Source: Streptomyces marokkonensis (GTDB lineage: Bacteria > Actinomycetota > Actinomycetes > Streptomycetales > Streptomycetaceae). From it: a stretch of DNA of 64,000 nucleotides. Position 1 is the stretch's first letter; every line of letters starts with the position of its first letter. Below are positions 17,986 to 25,705 of this stretch, piece after piece. A model generated the notes under the pieces. The model was not told where the DNA came from. It searched no databases and worked only from the letters and a program-made list of their open reading frames with translations. The translations under genes and the position numbers were made by a program. The stretch lies in the NCBI RefSeq assembly GCF_008312835.1, contig NZ_VSKS01000001.1, positions 310,001 to 374,000 of the forward strand, in the 5' to 3' direction.

Positions 17986-19593
17986 TTGTTCACGGACCCC
18001 ACGCACGCGTACGGCACCCCCGGCGTTCCGGAGACGGAGCACACGAGTCCCGACGTCCTGATCATCGGCGCCGGCCCCACCGGCCTGACCGCCGCGTGCG
18101 AAGCCGTACGCCACGGCCTGACCGTGCGCGTCATCGACCGCAAACCTCACCGCTCCACCTTCTCCAAGGCCTTGGTCGTTCATGCCCGCACCATGGAGAT
18201 CTTCGAAACGATGGGCATCGCCGATCGGATCCTGGCGGAAGGCACCCGTTTCACGGCACTGAACGTGAACACGCCGCGCCGCCGCCCGGTGCGCGTCGAT
18301 CTGATCGGTCTGCCCTGGGGCGACACCGCCTACCCCTTCTGGTTGTCGGTTCCCCAGTACGCCACCGAACGCGTCCTCGAAGCGCACCTCACGGACCGCG
18401 GCCACCAGGTCGAATGGGGAGTGGAACTCAAGGAGGTCCACGACGAGGGCAGCGGCGTCCAGGCCACCCTGCAGCACGCGGACGGCACGTACGAGGTGGT
18501 GCGCGCGCGCTGGCTGATCGGCTGCGACGGAGGACGCAGCCGCACCAGGGAGGCCGCCGGTCTGCGCCTGGACCGCTCCGACGCCGGAGCGACCTTCGTG
18601 CTGGCGGACGTGATGACCACGGCGGCACTCGCCGAGGACGAGGGGCATGTCCATCTCGCCCCGGAAGGCCTGTTGCTCATCGTGCCGATGCCGGAGCCGG
18701 GCCGGTGGCGCATCATCGCCCACGACCCCGGGGCACAGCGGAAGGAGGCCCCGACCGTCGACGCGGCCTTCCTCGACGACCTGATCCGCCGGAGGTCCGG
18801 GATCGCCTTCGGCAGCCACCACGTGACCTGGACATCCCGCTTCCGGCTCAGCCACGGTGTCGCCGACCACTATCGCCGGGGACGGGTCTTCCTCGCCGGT
18901 GACGCCGCCCACGTCCACAGCCCGGTCGGCGGCCAGGGCCTCAACACCGGGGTGCAGGACGCCCACAACCTGATGTGGAAGCTCGCCGCCGCCGGACGGG
19001 CGGTCGACGGGGCGGACGGCCTGCTCGACAGCTACGAGGCCGAGCGGCGGCCGGTCGCCCACGCGATGGTGCGCGGCACGGCCCGCGCGACCGGAGCGCT
19101 CACCACACGCAAGGGCATACCCCGAGCCCTGCTCGGCATGGTCGCGCCGACGCTCCTGACGCGCGCCTCCGTGCGGACCCGGTTCGGACGCGGGGTCGGC
19201 ATGCTCGACATCGCCTACGCCGGCGGGGAGTCCGCCGACGGGGACCGCACCCCGTTCGCGGTCGGCCGTCGCCTGCCCAACCCCCTGTTACGCGGCGGTG
19301 GACGGCTCCATCAGCACCTATCGCCCCGGGGCTTCACCTGGGTCGCCCGGGGCCGTGCGGGTGAGGAGCATCCCGGGCCCGACGACCCGAGGTGGTCGGG
19401 AGTCCCCGTGGTCTTCCTTCCCGACACGCGCCTCGTGGACCCGCCGGCACCGGCCGAGGCGGCCCCTGTCGTCCTGGTCCGCCCCGACCGCCACATAGCG
19501 GCCACCGGCCGGACGGTGACATCCGTGCTCTCGGCCGAGCCGACCCCCATGGTGCTGTGCGCCACCGGCTCGTCGTCCCTCAGGCGTCCTTGA
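17986..19593 (+). CDS. class A flavin monooxygenase (PheA/TfdB type)
   Basis: The start is TTG at 17986, with AAGGAG ten bases upstream, giving 535 aa. All three family motifs are present: VLIIGAGPTGLTAACEA (FAD adenine), WLIGCDGGRSRTREAAG (FAD/NADPH), and GRVFLAGDAAHVHSPVGGQG (flavin ribityl). A C-terminal thioredoxin-like region follows (about 410-535). Relatives hydroxylate aromatic substrates such as phenols, rifamycins or polyketides. With the exporter two genes upstream, inactivation of an aromatic antibiotic is plausible but unproven. The upstream frame to 17809 overlaps the previous gene and is rejected. Confidence 0.9.
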   Translation: MFTDPTHAYGTPGVPETEHTSPDVLIIGAGPTGLTAACEAVRHGLTVRVIDRKPHRSTFSKALVVHARTMEIFETMGIADRILAEGTRFTALNVNTPRRRPVRVDLIGLPWGDTAYPFWLSVPQYATERVLEAHLTDRGHQVEWGVELKEVHDEGSGVQATLQHADGTYEVVRARWLIGCDGGRSRTREAAGLRLDRSDAGATFVLADVMTTAALAEDEGHVHLAPEGLLLIVPMPEPGRWRIIAHDPGAQRKEAPTVDAAFLDDLIRRRSGIAFGSHHVTWTSRFRLSHGVADHYRRGRVFLAGDAAHVHSPVGGQGLNTGVQDAHNLMWKLAAAGRAVDGADGLLDSYEAERRPVAHAMVRGTARATGALTTRKGIPRALLGMVAPTLLTRASVRTRFGRGVGMLDIAYAGGESADGDRTPFAVGRRLPNPLLRGGGRLHQHLSPRGFTWVARGRAGEEHPGPDDPRWSGVPVVFLPDTRLVDPPAPAEAAPVVLVRPDRHIAATGRTVTSVLSAEPTPMVLCATGSSSLRRP

Positions 19594-19614
19594 CGACAGC
19601 GCCGTGCGTCCGGG

Positions 19615-20478
19615 TCACGTCCCGGCGGCGCGGGCCCCGCTCCGCTCCGCCGCGATCAGCTCGGAGACCTTCACGAAGCGGTAGCCCTGGCGGCGCAGCT
19701 CGGGGACGATCGTCCGCAGGGCCCGTTCCGTGGCCGGGGCCGCGCTGCGGGTGCAGTGCAGGACGACCACCGACCCGGGGCGGACGCCGTCCAGCACCTG
19801 CCGGGCCACCGCGTCCGCGTCCGTGGCGAACGCGTCGCCGCCGACCACGTCCCACTGCACGGCCGTGACCCCGGCCGGGATCAGCGCCTTGAGCGCCTGA
19901 CGGTCGTAACAGCCGCCGGGGAAGCGGAAGTACGGCATCGGGTCCGTCACGCCCACCTTCCGGAACACCGCGTACGCCCGTTCCACGTCCGCCCGCATCC
20001 GGTCGGCCGAGACGGTCGGCAGGCCGTAGCAGTCGCCGGTGAAGGCGTAGTGGCTGTAGGAGTGGTTGGCGACCTCGAAGAGGGGGTCACGGCCGATGGA
20101 GCGGGCCTGGTCCGGGTACTGCTCGGCCCACCGGCCCGTCATGAACACCGTGGCCGGCACCTTCAGCGCGCGCAGGCCGGCGATGAGCTGCGGGTGGTCG
20201 AAGCGCTCGCCCGCCGCGGCCCTCGGGCCCTGGTCGGCGGTCATGTCGGCGTCGAAGGTGAGGGCGACCGTCCTGCCTCCGGTACGCGGGCCGTGGTGGA
20301 AGACCGGGGTCAGGCCCGCGGGGCCCGGGGCCAGGGTGGGCGGTGACGGGACGGCGGGGGACGCCGAGGGCGCGGGGCGCGGCGCCTGGGGGTCCGGGCG
20401 GGCGGCGCAGGCGGTGAGGGCGGTGAGCGCGGCGGTCAGCGCGCATGCGGCGGCCGCCCGGTGGATAAGTGTGATCAC
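19615..20478 (-). CDS. polysaccharide deacetylase (NodB) lipoprotein
   Basis: A 287-aa protein beginning at GTG with a lipobox (TALTALTAC, Cys24) and a Pro-rich linker. The NodB domain shows motif 1 VALTFDADMTADQ with the catalytic and metal Asp, and motif 2 NHSYSHYAF with the two metal His. Motif 3 is PYFRFPGGCYD and motif 5 SVVVLHC. It should remove acetyl groups from extracellular N-acetylglucosamine polymers, either cell wall or chitin. It is anchored outside the membrane. No good ribosome site is seen before the GTG. It is convergent with the monooxygenase, 21 bases away. Confidence 0.88.
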   Translation of the reverse strand: MITLIHRAAAACALTAALTALTACAARPDPQAPRPAPSASPAVPSPPTLAPGPAGLTPVFHHGPRTGGRTVALTFDADMTADQGPRAAAGERFDHPQLIAGLRALKVPATVFMTGRWAEQYPDQARSIGRDPLFEVANHSYSHYAFTGDCYGLPTVSADRMRADVERAYAVFRKVGVTDPMPYFRFPGGCYDRQALKALIPAGVTAVQWDVVGGDAFATDADAVARQVLDGVRPGSVVVLHCTRSAAPATERALRTIVPELRRQGYRFVKVSELIAAERSGARAAGT

Positions 20479-20567
20479 CGCATGACGGTATGAGGTGCTT
20501 TGCGGTGATCGGTGTGGGCCGCGGGGGAGCGCCGACGAGTCTCACCCGGTCGGCGGCCCCGTGCCTT

Positions 20568-22091
20568 TCAGATGTCGCGCCGGTCCAGCGGCCGTGTCGC
20601 CGGGCCCTGGACGACCTTGCCCTCCGTGTCGAACCGGGAGCCGTGGCACGGACACTCCCAGGCGCGCTCGGCGGCGTTGAAGTCGACCAGGCAGCCCAGG
20701 TGGGTGCAGCGGGCCGAGAGGGCGTGCAGGGTGCCGTCGTCGTCGCGGTAGACCGCGAGCCGTCCGCCGTCGACGCGGACCACGGCTCCCTCGCCCGGCG
20801 GCAGCGCCTCCACCGGCGGTGACGGACGCATCCGGTCGCCGACGAAGTGCTTGGCGACCTGCGCCTGGTGCTTGAGGAAGGACGGCGCCTCGCGCACGGC
20901 GGAGGCCAGGCGGCGCGGGTCGTACAGGCCGCTCCACTCGCGCTCCTCACCGGTGATCTGCGCGGTGAGCAGCAGCCCCGCCATCATGCCGCCGCTCATG
21001 CCCCAGCCGCCGAAGCCGGTGGCGACGTAGGTGTGCCGGGCACCCGGGTGCAGCGGGCCCACGAGGGGCACGGTGTCGGTGGGATCGTTGTCCTGGGTGG
21101 CCCAGTGGTGGGTGAGCTCCACGTCGGGGAAGTGCCCCCGGGCCCAGGCGGAGAGGCGGTCGAAGCGCGCCCGGGTGTCGCCCGTGCCCGGCGTGAAGTG
21201 CTCGCCGGTGATCATGAGGAAGCGACGGGTGCCGTCCTCGCCGTACGGGGCCGTGCGGACCGAGCGGGTGTTCTCCTCGGTGGTGATGTACATGCCGCCC
21301 GGGTCCTGGGCGGCCGGAATCGGGCCGGCGACGACCAGCTCCCGTCGCGGTGAGAGGCGGGTGAACAGCAGCGCCCGGTCGAAGACGGGATAGTGGGTGG
21401 CGACCACGACGTCGCGGGCCGTCACCATGGCCCCGGTCGACGTCGACAGCCGGCACGGCGTGCCCTCCTCCAGGCCGAGGACGGTGGTGTCCTCGTGGAT
21501 GCGCCCGCCGTGCGCGACGATGTCGTCGGCGAGGGCCAGCAGGTACTTGCGCGGATGGAACTGGACCTGGTCCGTCACCTCGACGGCGCCCGCCACGGGG
21601 AACGGCAGTCCGGTCTCCGTCACGAACGACGCCGGCAGACCCGCCTCCCGCGCGGCCCGCGCCTCCGCGCGCAGCTCCTCGACCTGGCTCTCGTCCCGGA
21701 CGAAGGTGTACGCGCTGCGGCGCTCCCACTCGCAGTCGACGCCCAGCTCCGCCACGACCCCGGCCGTGTGCTCGATCGCCTCGGACTGCGAGCGGGCGTA
21801 CAGCCGGGCCCCCTCGCTGCCGCGGGTGCGGCGCAGCTTGTCGTAGATCAGTGTGTGCAGGGCGGTGACCTTGGCCGTGGTGTGGCCGGTGACGCCGGCC
21901 GCGATCCGCCCGGCCTCCAGCACCGCGACGCTTCTGCCGGCCCGGGTCAGCTCCCGCGCCGTGCAGAGTCCCGCGATGCCCCCGCCGATCACCGCCACGT
22001 CGACCTCGAGGTCGTCGGTCAGTGCGAGATGCCGTCCGCCGGGTGTGCTCTGGAGCCAGTACGAGTCGCCGGCCTGCTGCTTCTCCGTCAT
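20568..22091 (-). CDS. FAD-dependent amine/glycine oxidase-like enzyme fused to a Rieske domain
   Basis: The ATG at 22091 (MTEKQQAGDSYWLQSTP) gives 507 aa; the longer frame runs over the divergent ArsR promoter. Residues 30-400 form a DAO-type flavoprotein with VAVIGGGIAGLCTARELTRA and a C-terminal flavin contact (YVATGFGGWGMSGGMMAGLL). Residues 410-507 hold a Rieske 2Fe-2S domain with CTHLGC and CPCHGSRF, supplying two Cys and two His. The fusion implies electron transfer between flavin and cluster in one chain. The substrate is unknown. A small-molecule amine or a stress-related detoxification role is possible. The gene is divergent from the ArsR-SRPBCC pair. Confidence 0.88.
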   Translation of the reverse strand: MTEKQQAGDSYWLQSTPGGRHLALTDDLEVDVAVIGGGIAGLCTARELTRAGRSVAVLEAGRIAAGVTGHTTAKVTALHTLIYDKLRRTRGSEGARLYARSQSEAIEHTAGVVAELGVDCEWERRSAYTFVRDESQVEELRAEARAAREAGLPASFVTETGLPFPVAGAVEVTDQVQFHPRKYLLALADDIVAHGGRIHEDTTVLGLEEGTPCRLSTSTGAMVTARDVVVATHYPVFDRALLFTRLSPRRELVVAGPIPAAQDPGGMYITTEENTRSVRTAPYGEDGTRRFLMITGEHFTPGTGDTRARFDRLSAWARGHFPDVELTHHWATQDNDPTDTVPLVGPLHPGARHTYVATGFGGWGMSGGMMAGLLLTAQITGEEREWSGLYDPRRLASAVREAPSFLKHQAQVAKHFVGDRMRPSPPVEALPPGEGAVVRVDGGRLAVYRDDDGTLHALSARCTHLGCLVDFNAAERAWECPCHGSRFDTEGKVVQGPATRPLDRRDI

Positions 22092-22170
22092 GCCGGGCCG
22101 AGTACCCACGTGTGTCCGGTTCAGCGTGACCGGGCTGTCCTGTTGCGGGACGGGCCGGAAGGGACTAACG

Positions 22171-22188
22171 TACAACCAAATGGTTGTA
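22171..22188. promoter_or_regulatory. predicted ArsR operator overlapping the arsR-type start codon
   Basis: TACAACCA (22171-22178) and TGGTTGTA (22181-22188) form a perfect inverted repeat separated by AA, and the ATG of the ArsR gene (22180-22182) lies inside it. A TAACGT -10-like hexamer at 22166-22171 would place transcription start at or next to the ATG, giving a leaderless message. Binding of the ArsR dimer here would block its own synthesis. The palindrome is seen directly; its role is inferred. Confidence 0.7.
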
Positions 22189-22587
22189 GATGGGATCGCA
22201 GACGAGACCGGCGAGACCGTGGACCGGCTGTTCCACGCCCTGGCCGACGCGACGCGGCGCGACATACTCCGTCGCTGTGTCCGGGGTGAGCTGTCCGTGT
22301 CACGTCTGGCCGCGGCCTACCCGATGAGCTTCGCCGCGGTGCAGAAACACGTCACCGTGCTGGAACGGGCCGGTCTGGTCACCAAGGAGCGACGCGGACG
22401 GGAGCAGCTCGTGCGCACCGACCCCGACGCGGTGGGCCGCGCGAGGCAGGCACTGGACGAACTGGAGTCGGCCTGGCGCGCCCGGGTGGACCGGATGTCC
22501 GGTCTGCTGGCCGAGGACACCGACGCGACCGGTGAATCCGGGGCCACGGCCCCCGACGAGAACACGACGAAAGGACCGGACAGATGA
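22180..22587 (+). CDS. ArsR-family repressor paired with an SRPBCC protein
   Basis: A 135-aa winged-helix regulator. The HTH region reads RLFHALADATRRDILRRCVR then LSVSRLAAAYPMSFAAVQKHVTVLERAGLVTKERRGRE. No metal-binding cysteine cluster is present, so it belongs to the group that senses something other than metals and is paired with an AHSA1/SRPBCC gene. The ATG sits inside a perfect palindrome, with no room for a normal leader. Its stop overlaps the next start (ATGA), so the two genes are translationally coupled. Confidence 0.9.
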   Translation: MVVDGIADETGETVDRLFHALADATRRDILRRCVRGELSVSRLAAAYPMSFAAVQKHVTVLERAGLVTKERRGREQLVRTDPDAVGRARQALDELESAWRARVDRMSGLLAEDTDATGESGATAPDENTTKGPDR

Positions 22588-23069
22588 CTGTCACCAGCGT
22601 GGACAAGGACGTCGAGCACCTCACCCTCACGCTCGTCGCCGACTTCACCGCCCCGGTGGAGCGGGTGTGGCAGCTGTGGGCGGACCCGCGCCGGCTGGAG
22701 CGCTGGTGGGGGCCGCCGAGCTACCCGGCGACCTTCGAGGAGCACGATCTGACGCCCGGGGGCGGGGCGACGTACTACATGACCGGCCCGGAGGGCGAGA
22801 AGTTCGGCGGCTGGTGGCGGGTCTCCTCGGTCACGCCGCCGACGGCCCTCGAGTTCACCGACGGCTTCTCCGGCCAGGACGGCAGGCCGAACCCCGAGAT
22901 GCCGACCACCTCGGTACGGATGACGCTCACCGGGCACGACGGCGGTACGCGCATGGAGCTGCGTTCCGTGTTCGACACCCGGGAGCAGATGGAGCAGCTG
23001 GCCGAGATGGGCATGGTGGAGGGGATGAGCCAGGCCGTCGGCCAGATGGACGCGCTCCTGGCGGGCTGA
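22584..23069 (+). CDS. SRPBCC (AHSA1-like) domain protein
   Basis: This 161-aa protein has the START/SRPBCC signature: TLVADFTAPVERVWQLWADP at the first strand and helix, then RLERWWGPPSYPATFEEHDLTPGG. The C-terminal long helix is EQMEQLAEMGMVEGMSQAVGQMD. The fold forms a hydrophobic pocket for small ligands. In ArsR-SRPBCC pairs the ligand and physiological role are usually unknown. It overlaps the ArsR stop by four bases and ends before a perfect long palindrome that should stop transcription. Confidence 0.9.
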   Translation: MTVTSVDKDVEHLTLTLVADFTAPVERVWQLWADPRRLERWWGPPSYPATFEEHDLTPGGGATYYMTGPEGEKFGGWWRVSSVTPPTALEFTDGFSGQDGRPNPEMPTTSVRMTLTGHDGGTRMELRSVFDTREQMEQLAEMGMVEGMSQAVGQMDALLAG

Positions 23070-23077
23070 ACACCGCG

Positions 23078-23115
23078 CCGGGACGCGGGGGCGGCGCGCC
23101 GCCCCCGCGTCCCGG
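23078..23115. terminator. bidirectional terminator-like perfect palindrome
   Basis: Between the convergent SRPBCC and PhoX-like genes, 18-base arms (23078-23095 and 23098-23115) are perfectly complementary around a central GC. The whole 38-base stretch is therefore a perfect palindrome. It is symmetrical, so it can act on both strands. There is no T-run, as is common for Streptomyces terminators. Confidence 0.65.
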
Positions 23116-23129
23116 TCCTCGTCGCCCGG

Positions 23130-24524
23130 CTACCCGCGCCAGGGGCCCGTCACGGCGAACGTCGTGCCGGGGTCGTAGCAGTTGACGTACATCGTCCGGC
23201 CGTCCGGGGAGAAGGCGACGCCGGCGAACTCGCCCCACTCCGGATCCTCGGGGGTCCCAGTGTTCTGGCGGTTGCGGGCCATCGCGTAGACCTCGCCGCG
23301 CCGGGTGACGCCGTAGACGTGCTGGGCCCCGCCGCCGTCCTCGCACACCATCAGACCGCCGCCGGGCGCGAGGCAGATGTTGTCCGGCGACTCACCGGGC
23401 AGCTGGATGTCCGTGTCCGGGCCGAAGACGATCACCAGGGTCAGTCGGCGCCGGTCCGGGTCGTACCGCCAGATCTGGCCGTAGTGGTCCCCGGCCGAAC
23501 CCTCGGCGCTGCGGGCGAAGGACGAGACGAAGTAGACCGAGCGCCCGCCCCAGTAGCAGCCCTCCAGCTTCTGCGCGTGGGTGATGCCCCCCGGGCCGAA
23601 GTCCTGGTGGCGGATGGGTGTTCCGGCGGCCCCCGGGTCCGGTACGTCCACCCACTCGACGCCGTCGAACCGGGCGCCCGTCTCCTGGATCGAGGACAGG
23701 TCGGGCACCCCCGGCACCCGCATCGCCTGGAGCCGGCCCCCTGCGCGCAGCGAACCGGTGCCGCCCAGGGGCTTGTGCGGCAGGAAGCGGTAGAAGAGGC
23801 CGAAGGGCCGTTCGAAGGCGTCCTCGGTCTCGTAGACCACGCCGCGCCCCGGGTCCACGGCGACCGCCTCGTGCTGGAAGCGGCCCATCGCGGTCAGCGG
23901 CACGGCGCCCGTGCGGCGCGGGTCGGCGCCGTCGACCTCGAAGATGTAGCCGTGGTCCTTGGTGTAGCCGTTGGTCCCGGCCTTGTCCTCGGTCTCCTCG
24001 CAGGTCAGCCAGGTGTTCCAGGGGGTCGGACCGCCCGCGCAGTTGACGGCCGTACCGGCGATCGCGACCCGCTCCGACAGCACCGCGCCGCGGTGGTCCA
24101 GGGTCAGCGCCGTACAGCCGCCCTTGCCCTCCGGGTCGTAGGTCAGCCCCTCGACCGCCGGGACGGGGACTCTGCCACTGGCGCGGTTCTCGTGGTTGCG
24201 GACCAGGTGGACACGGCCGTGGCGGCCGGCGAACGCCGCCATGCCGTCGTGGTTGGAGGGCACCGGTCCCTCGCCGGAGCGCAACGGGTCGCCCTCGCGG
24301 GAGAGCACCTTGTAGCGGAAGCCCTCCGGCAGGTCGAGAAGTCCGCCGGGATCGGGGACGAGGGGGCCGTAGCCGCGGTGGCCGAGGTTCCGGGCGGCGG
24401 CGGTGCCGGTGAACAGTTCGGAGAGGGCGCCGGTGAAGGCGATGCCGATACCCACGGCCCCGGAGCGGGCGAGCATCTGACGTCGTGTCGCCGGGGAGCC
24501 GGTGGTGGACCCGGTTTCTGACAT
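23130..24524 (-). CDS. PhoX-like (DUF839) secreted phosphatase, Tat signal
   Basis: A 464-aa protein with a twin-arginine signal (ATRRQMLARSGAVGIGIAFTGA). The DUF839/PhoX beta-propeller follows, with NHDGMAAF, HLVRNHEN, TWLTCEETED and FQHEAVAVDPGRGVVYETED. The late segment is LPGESPDNICLAPGGGLMVCEDGG. Glu and Asp residues in these loops bind Ca and Fe in characterised PhoX. The family includes calcium/iron-dependent alkaline phosphatases and sequence relatives of unproven activity. Export and fold are clear; phosphatase activity is a family inference. It is convergent with the SRPBCC gene. Confidence 0.85.
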   Translation of the reverse strand: MSETGSTTGSPATRRQMLARSGAVGIGIAFTGALSELFTGTAAARNLGHRGYGPLVPDPGGLLDLPEGFRYKVLSREGDPLRSGEGPVPSNHDGMAAFAGRHGRVHLVRNHENRASGRVPVPAVEGLTYDPEGKGGCTALTLDHRGAVLSERVAIAGTAVNCAGGPTPWNTWLTCEETEDKAGTNGYTKDHGYIFEVDGADPRRTGAVPLTAMGRFQHEAVAVDPGRGVVYETEDAFERPFGLFYRFLPHKPLGGTGSLRAGGRLQAMRVPGVPDLSSIQETGARFDGVEWVDVPDPGAAGTPIRHQDFGPGGITHAQKLEGCYWGGRSVYFVSSFARSAEGSAGDHYGQIWRYDPDRRRLTLVIVFGPDTDIQLPGESPDNICLAPGGGLMVCEDGGGAQHVYGVTRRGEVYAMARNRQNTGTPEDPEWGEFAGVAFSPDGRTMYVNCYDPGTTFAVTGPWRG

Positions 24525-24614
24525 GGGGAAACCTTCCTGCTGGCGGACAGGAACTGTGACCCAGCCGTGTCTATCACCTGCCGCCGGTCCCGGGAACCAC
24601 GCGCGTAGCGCGTG

Positions 24615-25436
24615 TCACGGGCCCGGCGGCTCCCCGGAGGGCCTATCGCCGGTCTCCACCGCGCGGTTCGCGGGCGTCTGCTGGGCCCGCTCCAGGAAGC
24701 GCAGCAGCTCCACCGGGAAGGGCAGGACGAGGGTGGAGTTCTTCTCGGCGGCGACCGCGACGATGGTCTGCAGCAGGCGCAGTTGCAGCGCGGACGGCGT
24801 CTCGGCCATCTGCTGGGCCGCCTCGGCGAGCTTCTTCGACGCCTGGAACTCGGCGTCGGCGTTGATGACCCGGGCCCGGCGCTCGCGGTCGGCCTCGGCC
24901 TGGCGGGCCATGGACCGCTTCATCGTGTCCGGCAGGGAGACGTCCTTGATTTCGACGCGGTCGATCTGCACGCCCCAGCCGACCGCGGGGCTGTCGATCA
25001 TCAGCTCCAGGCCCTGGTTGAGCTTCTCGCGGTTCGACAGCAGGTCGTCGAGGTCGCTCTTGCCGATGATCGAGCGCAGCGAGGTCTGCGCCATCTGCGA
25101 GACTGCGAACCGGTAGTCCTCGACGTTGATGATCGCCGCCGCCGCGTCGACGACCTTGAAGTAGACGACCGCGTCGACGCGTACGGTCACGTTGTCCCGG
25201 GTGATGCCCTCCTGGGCCGGGACCGGCATCGTGACGATCTGCAGGTTGACCTTGTGCAGCCGGTCCACGAACGGGACGATCAACGTGAAGCCGGGGTGCC
25301 GCGGGTCGCCCCGCACGCGGCCGAGGCGGAAGACCACGCCGCGTTCGTACTGTTTGACGACGCGTGCCGCCGCGACGAGATAGGTGGTCGCCGCGATGCC
25401 GACGCCGACGGCCGCGGTGAGCAGTTCCTCGACCAT
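24615..25436 (-). CDS. slipin (SPFH/band 7 membrane protein)
   Basis: This 273-aa protein opens with one membrane helix (LLTAAVGVGIAATTYLVAAA). The stomatin/prohibitin domain follows: VVKQYERGVVFRLGRVRGD, GFTLIVPFVDRLHKVNLQIV and QEGITRDNVTVRVDAVVYFKV. A coiled-coil of charged helix (MARQAEADRERRARVINADAEF) comes next, then the slipin ending with LQTIVAVAAEKNSTLVLPFP. Slipins form membrane scaffolds and often act with an NfeD protease, but no NfeD gene is adjacent. It lies about 270 bases downstream of zapE on the same strand, with a hairpin between. Confidence 0.9.
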   Translation of the reverse strand: MVEELLTAAVGVGIAATTYLVAAARVVKQYERGVVFRLGRVRGDPRHPGFTLIVPFVDRLHKVNLQIVTMPVPAQEGITRDNVTVRVDAVVYFKVVDAAAAIINVEDYRFAVSQMAQTSLRSIIGKSDLDDLLSNREKLNQGLELMIDSPAVGWGVQIDRVEIKDVSLPDTMKRSMARQAEADRERRARVINADAEFQASKKLAEAAQQMAETPSALQLRLLQTIVAVAAEKNSTLVLPFPVELLRFLERAQQTPANRAVETGDRPSGEPPGP

Positions 25437-25626
25437 GACGACCTCCCGTCCAGAGGTCCGGGGAGCGCGTACGCTTCATCCGCACCTGCAACGATATGCC
25501 CGGTGTCCGGTGCGAGGCCATGGCGTGCCGTGAGGGTGAGGGCGTGAGGGCCGGGCGGGCCGGTGGTGGGGGTCTTCGCCCCCGCCGTCCCGCCCCCGGG
25601 GCCTGTCCCGCCCCCTCGGGCGGGCC

Positions 25627-25645
25627 CACGCGGCGGAGCCGCGTG
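25627..25645. repeat. small hairpin between zapE and slipin genes
   Basis: CACGCGGC (25627-25634), GGA loop, GCCGCGTG (25638-25645) is a perfect eight-base stem within a roughly 270-base GC-rich spacer. Palindromes of this type recur in Streptomyces intergenic DNA. Here it could terminate zapE transcription before the slipin gene. No T-run is present. Confidence 0.5.
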
Positions 25646-25705
25646 CCGGTACGGCCCCGGCGCCCCGGGGCCGCGCAGCTCCCCGCCCGCCGGGGCCCGT
25701 GCGTC

